Assembly (NCBI GenBank): GCA_045536965.1
Contig: JAZSON010000018.1
Coordinates: 1-54,239, forward strand
Direction of reading: 5' to 3'
Source of the DNA: UBA5448 sp045536965
Lineage (GTDB): Bacteria > Bacillota > Clostridia > Oscillospirales > SIG627
DNA: 54,239 nt
The position numbers and the translations under genes are program-made. Positions 32,044-39,983 of the stretch are shown here, one piece after another (position 1 is the stretch's first letter; each line of letters opens with the position of its first letter). The notes beneath the pieces were generated by a model. That model was not told the origin of the DNA. It made no database searches and saw nothing but the letters and a program-made list of their open reading frames with translations.

Positions 32044-33272
32044 TGGAGTGCCTCCTTGACCGCCGCCAATGTGTCGCTTATTCCGGCCGGCGGTATAATT
32101 TCAATATCCGCGATGGCGCGGTATATATCGATACGCGCCGCATACAGTGCCTTTAACTTTTCGATTGTATCCGAAAGGGGTCTGTCATCGGTTGGAACGA
32201 GCCGCTCAAGAGGTGTATTCAAAAAGACGGTTCTTCCGTTTCTTTTCAGTCTTTTTCGGTTGTTTTCCCGCAAAACAGCCCCGCCGCCCACCGATATGAC
32301 GCATCCCGTCAGATTGGAAAGCCGCGCAATGACCCTTTCCTCCACATCCCGAAACGCCTCTTCGCCGTGACTTTCCATATAGCTTTTGATGGTGCAGCCG
32401 ATCTCTTTTTCAATTTCCTTGTCGCTGTCAAAAAAGCTTTTGCCATCCTCTGCCAAAAGGGTGCCGATCGTCGTTTTACCGCAGCCGGGCATCCCGATCA
32501 ACACGATATTTTCTTTTTCTTTTAGCATCTTTGTATAGACCTTTTCAATGACCGCATTTCCGTGGACGACATCCAAAAAGTATTCCGAAGCAAACACCGC
32601 CTGCGCCACCAACATATAAAGACCGCCGACCGCCGTAATCCCGCGTTTTTCGGCTTCCAACACCAAATTGGTTTTCAAAGGGTGGTAAACGGCATCCACC
32701 ACACCCGTCAAATTCCAAAAAGGCGCAAAATCCAAAGGACAGCCGTCGGCAGCGGGGAACATTCCGACAGGGGTGGTCTGTATAATGACATTGGCATCGC
32801 TGTGTTCACGGTACATCTCCTCATAGGTGATGCATCCCTCTTTTTTCGTTCTGCCCACCGTAAGTACACTTTTCGCGCCCATACTTTTAGCCACACATCT
32901 TGCGGTTTTCGAGGTGCCGCCCGTTCCGAGCACCAATACCTTTTTTCCCTGACAGGAAATACTATTTTTCTCCATAAGCGCTTTCATACCAAAAAAATCG
33001 GTGTTATATCCAAACAGCTTGCCGTTTCGGTTGACGATGGTATTGACCGCGCCGATTTCTTTTGCGCCAAAATCGATTTTATCAAGAAACGGAATCACCG
33101 CTTGCTTGTAGGGAATGGTTACATTGATGCCGATAAACCCCTTTTTTTCCATAAAAGAAGCAAGTTCTCCGGGGGGGATTTCTCTGATACAGTAAGGGTA
33201 ATCGGCGATTTTTCCATGTATTTCTTTGGAGAAACTGTGACCCAGTTTTTCTCCGATACAACCGTATTTCAT
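32040..33272 (-). CDS. aroE-aroK: Bifunctional shikimate dehydrogenase / shikimate kinase fusion
   Basis: A 410-aa fusion. Residues 1-250 are AroE: GHSFSKEIHG, catalytic Lys56 in IPYKQAV, Asp92 in GYNTDFFG, and the NADP loop LGTGGTSKTA (115-124). Residues about 254-410 are AroK: Walker A IGMPGCGKTT (259-268), FDSDKEIEKEIG with shikimate-binding Asp, GGGAVLRENNR (329-339) and the lid DDRPLS. The two domains meet after VYTKMLKEK with no long linker and no internal start with a ribosome binding site, so one chain performs steps 4 and 5. Start and stop both overlap neighbours by 4 bp. Confidence 0.93.
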   Translation of the reverse strand: MKYGCIGEKLGHSFSKEIHGKIADYPYCIREIPPGELASFMEKKGFIGINVTIPYKQAVIPFLDKIDFGAKEIGAVNTIVNRNGKLFGYNTDFFGMKALMEKNSISCQGKKVLVLGTGGTSKTARCVAKSMGAKSVLTVGRTKKEGCITYEEMYREHSDANVIIQTTPVGMFPAADGCPLDFAPFWNLTGVVDAVYHPLKTNLVLEAEKRGITAVGGLYMLVAQAVFASEYFLDVVHGNAVIEKVYTKMLKEKENIVLIGMPGCGKTTIGTLLAEDGKSFFDSDKEIEKEIGCTIKSYMESHGEEAFRDVEERVIARLSNLTGCVISVGGGAVLRENNRKRLKRNGRTVFLNTPLERLVPTDDRPLSDTIEKLKALYAARIDIYRAIADIEIIPPAGISDTLAAVKEALQ

Positions 33273-34366
33273 ATATCAACCCTCAAAAAATCAGTACCGA
33301 AGCGAATGGAAAGCATATCGCACAAAGCCATGGCAGCCACACTGTCCACCACAACGCGTGCGCGGTGCAAAATGGCAGGGTCATGCCGTCCCTCGGCACA
33401 AATCACCGTGTTTTCCATTTTCTTTATATTCACGGTTTTTTGTTCCTTGAAAATGGTCGGCGTAGGCTTTACCGCACAGCGAAACAGGATGGGCATACCA
33501 TTTGTAATTCCACCGTTGATCCCGCCGTTTTGATTGGTTAAAGTGCTGATTTTTCCGTTTTCAACCGTAAAGGGATCATTTGCCTGCGAGCCCTTTAAGT
33601 CAGCAAAACCAAAACCGCTGCCGAATTCAATTCCCTTAATGGCGGGAATACTGAAAATGGCGTGGGCAAGAACCCCCTCAAGAGAATCAAACCACGGCTC
33701 ACCCACACCTGCGGGCATACCCACAATGGCTGTTTCCAAAATACCGCCTACACTGTCTCCCTCTTGGCGGGCAGCCAGAATACGGCTTTTCATTTTTTCT
33801 TCAACCCCCTCATCCAAAACGGCAAACGTCTTGTTTTCAAGGGTATGAATATCGCACATCAAATCAGAAAAATCCCTATCCGAAACACCGCCGCAGGCTT
33901 TGACGTGGGTGCCGATGTAAATACCTTTTTGCGCAAGCGCCGACAGCAAAATGGCGCCGCCTGCCACCAAAGCCGCCGTCAAACGGCCCGAAAAATGACC
34001 GCCTCCCCGCTTATCCTGAAAGCCATGATACTTCATCTGGGCGGTATAGTCGGCGTGACTCGGACGCAAAAGATCTTCGTTTTTACTGTAATCCTTGCTT
34101 TTTACATCACGATTGGGGATCAGAATACACAAAGGAGTACCGGTGGTTTTTCCGTTATACACGCCGCTGACGATAGAAAATTCATCCTCTTCTCGTCTGC
34201 CCGTTGCAATATCTCCCGCAGGCCGACGCAAAGAAAGCTTATGCCTGATAAAATCAAGATCCACCGTCATACCGGGGGCAAGTCCATCCATGACAAGACC
34301 GATCATATCACCGTGACTCTCACCGAACAGTGTCACCGAAAGGGCATTTCCAAATGTATTTTTCAT
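33269..34366 (-). CDS. aroC: Chorismate synthase
   Basis: A 365-aa FMN-dependent lyase converting EPSP to chorismate. It opens MKNTFGNALSVTLFGESHGD with the conserved His; RRPAGDIATGRREEDE, RPSHADYTAQMKY and the flavin-site GGGHFSGRLTAALVAGGA follow, and GGINGGITNGMPI is near the C-terminus. ATG 34364-34366 has GCGGAGGTTTTACC upstream and overlaps the aroB stop (ATGA). Confidence 0.95.
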   Translation of the reverse strand: MKNTFGNALSVTLFGESHGDMIGLVMDGLAPGMTVDLDFIRHKLSLRRPAGDIATGRREEDEFSIVSGVYNGKTTGTPLCILIPNRDVKSKDYSKNEDLLRPSHADYTAQMKYHGFQDKRGGGHFSGRLTAALVAGGAILLSALAQKGIYIGTHVKACGGVSDRDFSDLMCDIHTLENKTFAVLDEGVEEKMKSRILAARQEGDSVGGILETAIVGMPAGVGEPWFDSLEGVLAHAIFSIPAIKGIEFGSGFGFADLKGSQANDPFTVENGKISTLTNQNGGINGGITNGMPILFRCAVKPTPTIFKEQKTVNIKKMENTVICAEGRHDPAILHRARVVVDSVAAMALCDMLSIRFGTDFLRVDI

Positions 34367-35364
34367 GGTAAAACCTCCGCTAAAAGCGATTTCAAGCAAT
34401 CTTTTTCCACCGATTCAAAGGCAAAACTTCCAATGTCTTCAACCCGAACAATATCGATTTTCCCATCCCTTGCCTTCTTATCGTGGCAAACGGCGGCAAA
34501 CGCCGCGTCAAGATCAAAGGCAAAACGAACGGGAAGGGAAAGCTTTTTAAGCACTTTTTCCACACGGCCTTTTGCCCGTTCACCGCACATGGGAAGCATT
34601 CCGAGAGAGACGCATTCTCCGTGGTATAACCCACTCACCACCTCGATACCGTGCCCGAGGGTGTGTCCGAAATTTAAAACCTTGCGGAGATTTTTCTCTT
34701 TTTCGTCGGCGGACACCACATCGATTTTGATTTTGACCGCCGCTATGAGGATATCTTCAATATTTTCCTCCACATTCCCGTTTTCAAGGAGCGAAAAAAG
34801 CCTTTCATCGCAGGTGACAGACATTTTGAGCGCCTCGCAAAGACCATTTGCCCATTGGCGTCTTTGCAGTGTTTGCAAAAGTGCGGGATCGATGAGCACC
34901 TTTTTGGGTTGATAAAAAGCGCCTACAATGTTTTTGACCCCGCCGAAATTCACGGCAGTTTTGCCACCGACCGAAGAATCGACCTGCGAAAGAAGGGTGG
35001 TGGGAATGTTATAAAAATCCACACCGCGCATAAAGCAAGAAGCGGCAAATCCCGCAAGATCTCCAACAACCCCACCGCCGACCGCCACCACGGCATCCGA
35101 ACGGGTAAATCCGTTTTCGAGCATGACACCCATCATCTTTTCAAAATATGCAAGGCTTTTTCCGCTCTCCCCCGTCGGTAAAACAAACAAAACGCCCTGC
35201 CGACACCGGTTCAAAACGGTTTTTGCATATTGCTCGGGCACACCGCTGTCGGTCACAACCAGCACCTTACGATCGAGCGAAAGGTATTCTCCCGCTTTGG
35301 AAAGGATGTTTTTTTCAATTATAATATCGTAACTGTCTTTTTTTAAATCTACCGTTAATGTCAT
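34363..35364 (-). CDS. aroB: 3-dehydroquinate synthase
   Basis: A 333-aa NAD- and metal-dependent enzyme cyclising DAHP to 3-dehydroquinate. NAD region LPTGESGKS and VAVGGGVVGDLAGFAAS, then NIPTTLLSQVDSSVGGKTAVN, and the metal ligands in NGLCEALKMSV and NFGHTLGHGIEVV plus YHGECVSLGM. The start has AAGGAAGAAAAAT upstream and lies 12 bp after pheA. Confidence 0.95.
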   Translation of the reverse strand: MTLTVDLKKDSYDIIIEKNILSKAGEYLSLDRKVLVVTDSGVPEQYAKTVLNRCRQGVLFVLPTGESGKSLAYFEKMMGVMLENGFTRSDAVVAVGGGVVGDLAGFAASCFMRGVDFYNIPTTLLSQVDSSVGGKTAVNFGGVKNIVGAFYQPKKVLIDPALLQTLQRRQWANGLCEALKMSVTCDERLFSLLENGNVEENIEDILIAAVKIKIDVVSADEKEKNLRKVLNFGHTLGHGIEVVSGLYHGECVSLGMLPMCGERAKGRVEKVLKKLSLPVRFAFDLDAAFAAVCHDKKARDGKIDIVRVEDIGSFAFESVEKDCLKSLLAEVLP

Positions 35365-35376
35365 ATTTTTCTTCCT

Positions 35377-36462
35377 TTATAACACTTGATCGTCCGAAAA
35401 ACTTCCCAGAATTTTCATTTCACTGCAAAACTCTCCCATCTCGTCGATCATGCGTTTCCCGTCTTCACTGTCAACGTTTCCGTCCAGTTCAACATAGAAA
35501 TAATACTGCCAAGATTTGTTTTTTCTGGGGCGGCTTCGCAAAGCAGTCATGTTAAAACCATGCTTTCCGATGACGGCGATGGCTTTTGCCAAACTTCCCG
35601 CTTCGTGAGAAACCGTGAAGGTCAAAACCGAATTTTTGTTTTTGTCACCACCGCATCTGATCTTGGAAACAACCGCAAAACGCGTGGTGTTGTCGCGGCT
35701 TTGGTTAATATCATGGTCAATCACCGAAAGATCATACAGCTTCGCGGTATCGATTCCCGCAATGGCCGCGAGGGTCTTATCCTTTTTCTCTGCTACAATT
35801 TGGGCGGCAACAGCGGTATTGACCGCTTCCATTTTTTCAAATCCGTGTTCCTTGATATATCCACCGCATTGACCGAGCGCCTGCGGATGGCTGATCACCG
35901 TTTTAATTTCCTCGAGGGTTGTACCGGGAATGGCCAAAAGATTTTGGACAATCGGCAAATTGTATATCCCATTGATGTACAAAGATCCCTCATTTAACAG
36001 ATCGATAACACTGCCAACCTCTCCCGCAAAGCTGTTTTCGATGGGCAAAACGGCAACATCACACACGCCATCCTCTACCGCCTTGTAGGCGGATACAAAA
36101 TCTCCGTAAGTCCTTCTTTCGGCGTTTGGAAAAATCTTTTTCGCCGCCACCTCGGCAAACGCTCCCTCCACACCTGCAAAAGCTACGCAAACACCCTTTT
36201 GCAAATAGCTCTGGTATGTTCTTGAAAGTTTCATGGTCTCTTTTAAAAAGTCGGTGTAGTATCCGCGCAAAACGTCATCTTCCACATAAGCTGTATTTTT
36301 GGCAATGACGGCATCCTCACGCTTTTGGTCAAGCACAGGCAGGCCGCGTTCCCTTTTATATTCGGACACCAATTCGACCGCTTGCATCCTTTGGACAAAA
36401 AGTGATGCCATTTCACGGTCGATTCGGTTGATCTGCTCTCTGGCTATATCAATTTTTTCCAT
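35377..36462 (-). CDS. pheA: Bifunctional chorismate mutase / prephenate dehydratase (P-protein)
   Basis: A 361-aa enzyme making phenylpyruvate from chorismate. The AroQ-type chorismate mutase (residues 1-85) shows INRIDREMASLFVQRM, VSEYKRERGLPVLDQKRED. Prephenate dehydratase follows (about 89-270: VAFAGVEGAFAEVAA, VLPIENSFAGEVGSVIDLL, and the catalytic TTRFAVVS). A C-terminal ACT domain (VLTFTVSHEAGSLAKAIAVI, LRSRPRKNKSWQYYFYVEL) should give Phe feedback inhibition. ATG 36460-36462 is behind CGGAGGAAAT. It is the first structural gene behind the attenuator, so Phe supply sets expression of the whole operon. Confidence 0.95.
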   Translation of the reverse strand: MEKIDIAREQINRIDREMASLFVQRMQAVELVSEYKRERGLPVLDQKREDAVIAKNTAYVEDDVLRGYYTDFLKETMKLSRTYQSYLQKGVCVAFAGVEGAFAEVAAKKIFPNAERRTYGDFVSAYKAVEDGVCDVAVLPIENSFAGEVGSVIDLLNEGSLYINGIYNLPIVQNLLAIPGTTLEEIKTVISHPQALGQCGGYIKEHGFEKMEAVNTAVAAQIVAEKKDKTLAAIAGIDTAKLYDLSVIDHDINQSRDNTTRFAVVSKIRCGGDKNKNSVLTFTVSHEAGSLAKAIAVIGKHGFNMTALRSRPRKNKSWQYYFYVELDGNVDSEDGKRMIDEMGEFCSEMKILGSFSDDQVL

Positions 36463-36472
36463 ATTTCCTCCG

Positions 36473-36509
36473 AAAAAATCCCTCACTTGCATTTTGTTAC
36501 AAGTGAGGG
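36473..36509 (-). terminator. Attenuator terminator in the pheA leader
   Basis: In the transcript CCCTCACTTG (36500-36509) and CAAGTGAGGG (36480-36489) form a perfect 10-bp stem with a 10-nt loop, followed by ATTTTTT and only 10 bp before the pheA start. The competing pairing is CACTTGTAAC (36496-36505) with GTTACATGTG (36556-36565), 9 of 10 positions, the latter lying in the last codons of the leader peptide. Formation of that pair opens the terminator stem. Confidence 0.9.
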
Positions 36510-36546
36510 TGAATATTTGGATATTCTTGCACGGATATCTCAAAAA

Positions 36547-36648
36547 TTACGCTTTCACATGTAACTTTTTCGCACCAAAAAATGCATAGCTAAAATAAAA
36601 AGCTACGCTAAAGTAATACGAAAAAAAGTTGTTTGCAAAAGCTTGCAT
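36547..36648 (-). CDS. Phe/Tyr-rich leader peptide of the aromatic operon attenuator
   Basis: A 33-codon ORF with ATG at 36646-36648 behind a strong GCGGAGGA site 9 nt upstream, starting about 30 bp after the predicted -10. Residues 4-24 hold 8 Phe (4, 8, 9, 13, 17, 19, 23, 24) and 4 Tyr (11, 12, 18, 21); the tail is GAKKLHVKA. Ribosome stalling at Phe or Tyr codons would leave the codons for LHV (36556-36565) free to pair with the terminator arm. Reading through to the stop would mask them and allow termination. A secondary stem GCGTAGC/GCTATGC (36602-36608 with 36584-36590) may act as a pause hairpin. No T-box sequence is present. Confidence 0.9.
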   Translation of the reverse strand: MQAFANNFFSYYFSVAFYFSYAFFGAKKLHVKA

Positions 36649-36678
36649 TTCTTTTGTCCTCCGCATCAAATTACTTGC

Positions 36679-36707
36679 ATTGTATTCCTATATTTTTTAT
36701 TTGTCAA
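36679..36707 (-). promoter_or_regulatory. Promoter of the aromatic amino acid operon
   Basis: On the minus strand TTGACA (36702-36707), 17-bp spacer, TACAAT (36679-36684). Transcription would start near 36672, upstream of the leader peptide. Confidence 0.85.
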
Positions 36708-36824
36708 GACTTTTTTTGTTTTTGCGTATATTTTTTATCAAACAGGTTACACTCTGATTGCCGCGAAAAACAAAAAACAAAAAGCGGCAAACATTTCCAG
36801 TATATTCAACGGGAAATGTGCAAT

Positions 36825-36831
36825 CATAATA
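36825..36831 (+). promoter_or_regulatory. Possible sigma-G -10 element of the SASP gene
   Basis: CATAATA fits the sigma-G -10 consensus CATNHTA. A GTATA at 36800-36804 could be the -35, but the spacing of 20 bp is longer than usual, so the call is tentative. Confidence 0.35.
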
Positions 36832-36901
36832 ACAGAACCTAAAAAGGTTCATGAAAGGAACTTCCTTTCAAAGTATCAACAATATATTGAGGAGAAAGAC
36901 T

Positions 36902-37102
36902 ATGTCTAACAAATCTCTTGTACCCGAAGCCAAAGATGCTATGAACAAATTCAAGATGGAATCCGCTTCCGAAGTGGGCGTAAACTTGAAAAACGGTTAT
37001 AACGGCGACCTGACCTCCAAGCAGGCAGGCAGCATTGGTGGCCAAATGGTCAAAAAGATGATCCAAAGCGCTGAACAGAATCTTAAAAACGGCAGTCTTT
37101 AA
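36902..37102 (+). CDS. Alpha/beta-type small acid-soluble spore protein
   Basis: A 66-aa SASP that coats spore DNA. SLVPEAKDAMNKFKMESASE, the GPR protease site region (FKMESASEVG) and YNGDLTSKQAGSIGGQMVKK match the two conserved SASP segments. ATG at 36902 has TGAGGAGAAAGAC upstream. In spore formers these genes depend on sigma-G, whose gene is at 10412. Monocistronic, with its own terminator. Confidence 0.95.
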   Translation: MSNKSLVPEAKDAMNKFKMESASEVGVNLKNGYNGDLTSKQAGSIGGQMVKKMIQSAEQNLKNGSL

Positions 37103-37118
37103 GAAACAGCGCCAAAAA

Positions 37119-37147
37119 GGGCGATCCGCACGGATCGCCCCTTTTTC
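37119..37147. terminator. Terminator between SASP and helicase genes
   Basis: Stem GGGCGATCCG (37119-37128) / CGGATCGCCC (37131-37140) then CTTTTTC; A-rich on the other side, so it may work in both directions. Confidence 0.85.
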
Positions 37148-37151
37148 ATTG

Positions 37152-39497
37152 TCAGAAAAACTCTTTTAAATTCGCCTTGATCTCGGCAGGTGAAAAGACC
37201 CGTATCGGCTCGTTCCAATGCTCGGGATAGCTTTCTTCATAAAGCGGATCGCCGAACCTTTCGTCACACAAAAGAAGAAAACCGCGGTCATTTTCACTGC
37301 GGATGACCCGTCCCGCCGCCTGCAAAATGCGGTTGATGGTCGGATAATGGTAGGCAAAGCCCACACCGTTTTCATCCTCGCGGGCAAAGTATTCCGCCAC
37401 CTTGCCTCCTGCCACACTCGGCGGCGGCATTCCGCAACCGACGATGACAACACCGCGCAGACAATCCCCCACCAAATCGATGCTTTCCGAAAAGAAACCG
37501 CCCATCACCGCAAAAGCAAGATAAGGATCCCTTTCTTCGGTTTTCAAAATCTGCAAAAAGCGATTTCGTTCATCGTGGGACATTTCTGCCGATTGCACCA
37601 GCATACGCCGTCCGCCCGACGTCTCTTTGTAACGCGAAGCCGCCAACTGCATATATTCGTAGGACGGGAAAAATACCAGCACATTGCCCCCGCCGTTTTG
37701 ATGAACCGTAGCAAGTCCCTGCAAAAGCGACGGTAAATTTTCTTCCCTTGCGCGATAGGTCTGGGGAAGCGGCCAATGCATAAACAAAAGCTGTTCCCCG
37801 TCATACGGCGAGGGAATGGACAAAAACAAATCATCATCCTCCATACCAAACAGCCGTTCATAATACATCTCGGGCAAAAGGGTGGCCGAAAAGAAAACTG
37901 CAGAACCGCAAACATCGGTCACACTGCGGATCTTTTCAGCAGGATCGATGCAAAGAAGCTGCAATTTTCCATGGTCGTCAAAATAGGCACATCCCCCCTT
38001 ATCCATCCTTTCCGCGACGAGTAAAAATGCAAGGACATCGGAAAGCGCCGCACGATAAGCCGCATACTTTTCTTTTCCGTTCTCGGTATTGCGAATGCGG
38101 TAAAGGAGGGCAGGATAAACATTTTCCGAAAGAAAGGCCGCTTCTTTCACAAACAAAGCCAATGCATCCTCGTCTATATCGGCATTTTTCGAGTAGCGAT
38201 TTTTTAGATCGGTATATAAGCCGACAAGACCATCAAAAGCAGATAAATCATCGGGCGAAAGGGAAAAAACCGCCTCTTTCACATACAAAAGGGTATCAAG
38301 CGAAAGGAATGCCGAATAGGCATCGGTCACCCGCTTTGGCAGATTATGCGCCTCATCTATCAGCAAAACCGCATGCTCGGCACTTCTTGCCACGGGAAGC
38401 AAAAGCGGAGATATATCAAAAAAGTAATTGTAATCACAAACGATCAGATCGCAATAAGGAATCAGCTCGAGCGACAGAGCAAAAGGACAAAGGGTATGTT
38501 TGGCGGCAATTTCGCTTATGAGCTTGCGGTGATACACGGTATCCATTGCCAAAAGCTCCATCCGCGCGGCGCTTACCCGCTGAAAATACCCTTCCTGATT
38601 TTGGCAAACAGCATCCCGACAAGCCAGTCGATTTTGGCATATTCGCTCCTTAGCGGTCAAAAACAGGGTACGCACAAAAGGCTTTTCTCCCCACAAAGCA
38701 GCGAGAGAATCCATCACCGCTCTTTGCACCGTTCCTTTAGACGTCAGGTAAAAAACGCGGTCGCATCTTTGATTGCCAAGCCCCTTGAGGGCGGGATACA
38801 AGACCGACACCGTCTTTCCGATACCCGTGGGGGCATCGCAGAAAAGTCTTGTGCGGTTTTTAATGGTCTCATACACCGCGCGGATCATGTCTTTTTGACC
38901 CTCGCGCATTTTAGGATAAGGAAAACGAAGCGCACGGCACATTTCGTGCTTTTTCTCTTCATCGGCAGCAAGCGCCTTTCCATAGGGATCAAACAAAGCA
39001 AAAATGGGAGAAACCGCCTCATGCAGTGAAGTCGGGCTAAAAGAATAGGAAAATTCTTTTTCTTCTCCGCTTTTTTTATGTATATATCTGATCGTCAATC
39101 CCACCTCGATCGGCGCGCGCGAGGTCAAAAGGGCAAAAGCATACAAAACACCCGCTTGATAGTGTGCAATCGCAGGGGCTTTCATGCCACTCGGCGAGCG
39201 GGGCAACTGCCGCTCGATGAAAACCGTATAAGCATCCTCCCGACAGATCAACTTTTCAATCACACCCGAAAGAAGCAGGGTGTATCCCGAGAGTGACACC
39301 GCCGCTTTGACCGCTGTTCTTTCGGTGGATTTATCTGTCTTTTCTTGGGAAGATAACAAAACGACCGACTCCTCGGGCTGCAAAGCAGGCAAATTCGAGC
39401 CGGTCAATCCGCCGCGGTCCTTGATAAGCCCTACCAATTCCCGCACGGTACAAGATAAATATACCTTTTGTTTATCCGCGTTATAAGACTTTTTCAC
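37152..39497 (-). CDS. XPD/DinG-type superfamily 2 helicase
   Basis: About 781 aa. The helicase core (from residue ~200) shows MREGQKDMIRAVYE, Walker A DAPTGIGKTVSVLYPAL, DEAH-type LLIDEAHNLPKR, and motif VI ILQAAGRVIRSENDRG. Between motifs Ia and II, Cys residues in ICQNRLACRDAVCQN and HTLCPFALSL fit the XPD iron-sulfur domain. The N-terminal 190 residues align in layout with the PD-(D/E)XK nuclease-like domain of related clostridial helicases (VRELVGLIKDRGGL, YQAGVLYAFALL), but no E-x-K is visible, so it is probably inactive. Start is uncertain between GTG 39497 and GTG 39503; both overlap the preceding gene. Confidence 0.85.
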   Translation of the reverse strand: MKKSYNADKQKVYLSCTVRELVGLIKDRGGLTGSNLPALQPEESVVLLSSQEKTDKSTERTAVKAAVSLSGYTLLLSGVIEKLICREDAYTVFIERQLPRSPSGMKAPAIAHYQAGVLYAFALLTSRAPIEVGLTIRYIHKKSGEEKEFSYSFSPTSLHEAVSPIFALFDPYGKALAADEEKKHEMCRALRFPYPKMREGQKDMIRAVYETIKNRTRLFCDAPTGIGKTVSVLYPALKGLGNQRCDRVFYLTSKGTVQRAVMDSLAALWGEKPFVRTLFLTAKERICQNRLACRDAVCQNQEGYFQRVSAARMELLAMDTVYHRKLISEIAAKHTLCPFALSLELIPYCDLIVCDYNYFFDISPLLLPVARSAEHAVLLIDEAHNLPKRVTDAYSAFLSLDTLLYVKEAVFSLSPDDLSAFDGLVGLYTDLKNRYSKNADIDEDALALFVKEAAFLSENVYPALLYRIRNTENGKEKYAAYRAALSDVLAFLLVAERMDKGGCAYFDDHGKLQLLCIDPAEKIRSVTDVCGSAVFFSATLLPEMYYERLFGMEDDDLFLSIPSPYDGEQLLFMHWPLPQTYRAREENLPSLLQGLATVHQNGGGNVLVFFPSYEYMQLAASRYKETSGGRRMLVQSAEMSHDERNRFLQILKTEERDPYLAFAVMGGFFSESIDLVGDCLRGVVIVGCGMPPPSVAGGKVAEYFAREDENGVGFAYHYPTINRILQAAGRVIRSENDRGFLLLCDERFGDPLYEESYPEHWNEPIRVFSPAEIKANLKEFF

Positions 39498-39945
39498 ATC
39501 CACACATCCCTTGACATAAACGGATAAAGGAACAAACCAAATTTTCATACAAATCGCCCTCGTCATCGAAGGGCACGGGATATTCGCCGATACATAGTTC
39601 TTCCCCTCGAAAGACCACGCTGCGCTGCAAACAAAGTGTTGCGCTCGCTTGGCCAATGGAAGAAAAAAGCAGAGTATGATGACTTTTCATACCGCAAAAT
39701 ACAAGCGAATCAAACGGCGGGATTCCTTTTTGCGCCGCCGCCATGCGGCGAAAGACATCTTCACCCCCAACAAACAACTCGGATTTCGGGTATGTTGCCG
39801 AGCAGACGGGTAAATACGCTTCAGCCGCCACCACAATATCGCACGATTTCGGCGCTTCCCGCAATGAAAACAACCGAATACCGCGGCATTTTTTTTGCAA
39901 AAATCGATGCAATCTGCAATCGGATTCACAAACGACCACGTTCAT
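39481..39945 (-). CDS. Hypothetical protein, 154 aa
   Basis: I do not recognise it. The ATG at 39943-39945 is favoured because GGAGGG lies 6 nt upstream. It starts MNVVVCESDCRLHRFLQKKC, has a central strand SELFVGGEDVFRRM and a Cys-rich C-terminal helix SFIRLCQGMCGCEKVL; 11 Cys in 154 residues is high. The opening strand and helix resemble a small Rossmann-like or Toprim-like fold, but that is a guess. It overlaps the helicase start by about 17 bp, which suggests translational coupling and a shared DNA-processing role. Confidence 0.6.
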   Translation of the reverse strand: MNVVVCESDCRLHRFLQKKCRGIRLFSLREAPKSCDIVVAAEAYLPVCSATYPKSELFVGGEDVFRRMAAAQKGIPPFDSLVFCGMKSHHTLLFSSIGQASATLCLQRSVVFRGEELCIGEYPVPFDDEGDLYENLVCSFIRLCQGMCGCEKVL

Positions 39946-39983
39946 CTGCATCCCTCCCCAAGGAGAGTATGCCCGTTTTTTCG

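Noticed and set aside
36463..36720. T-box riboswitch in the pheA leader
   Set aside because: No T-box antiterminator sequence or stem I features; the leader is occupied by a Phe/Tyr-rich ORF and a simple terminator.
38346..39029. 227-codon plus-strand ORF opposite the helicase
   Set aside because: Helicase motifs are on the other strand; no start signal.
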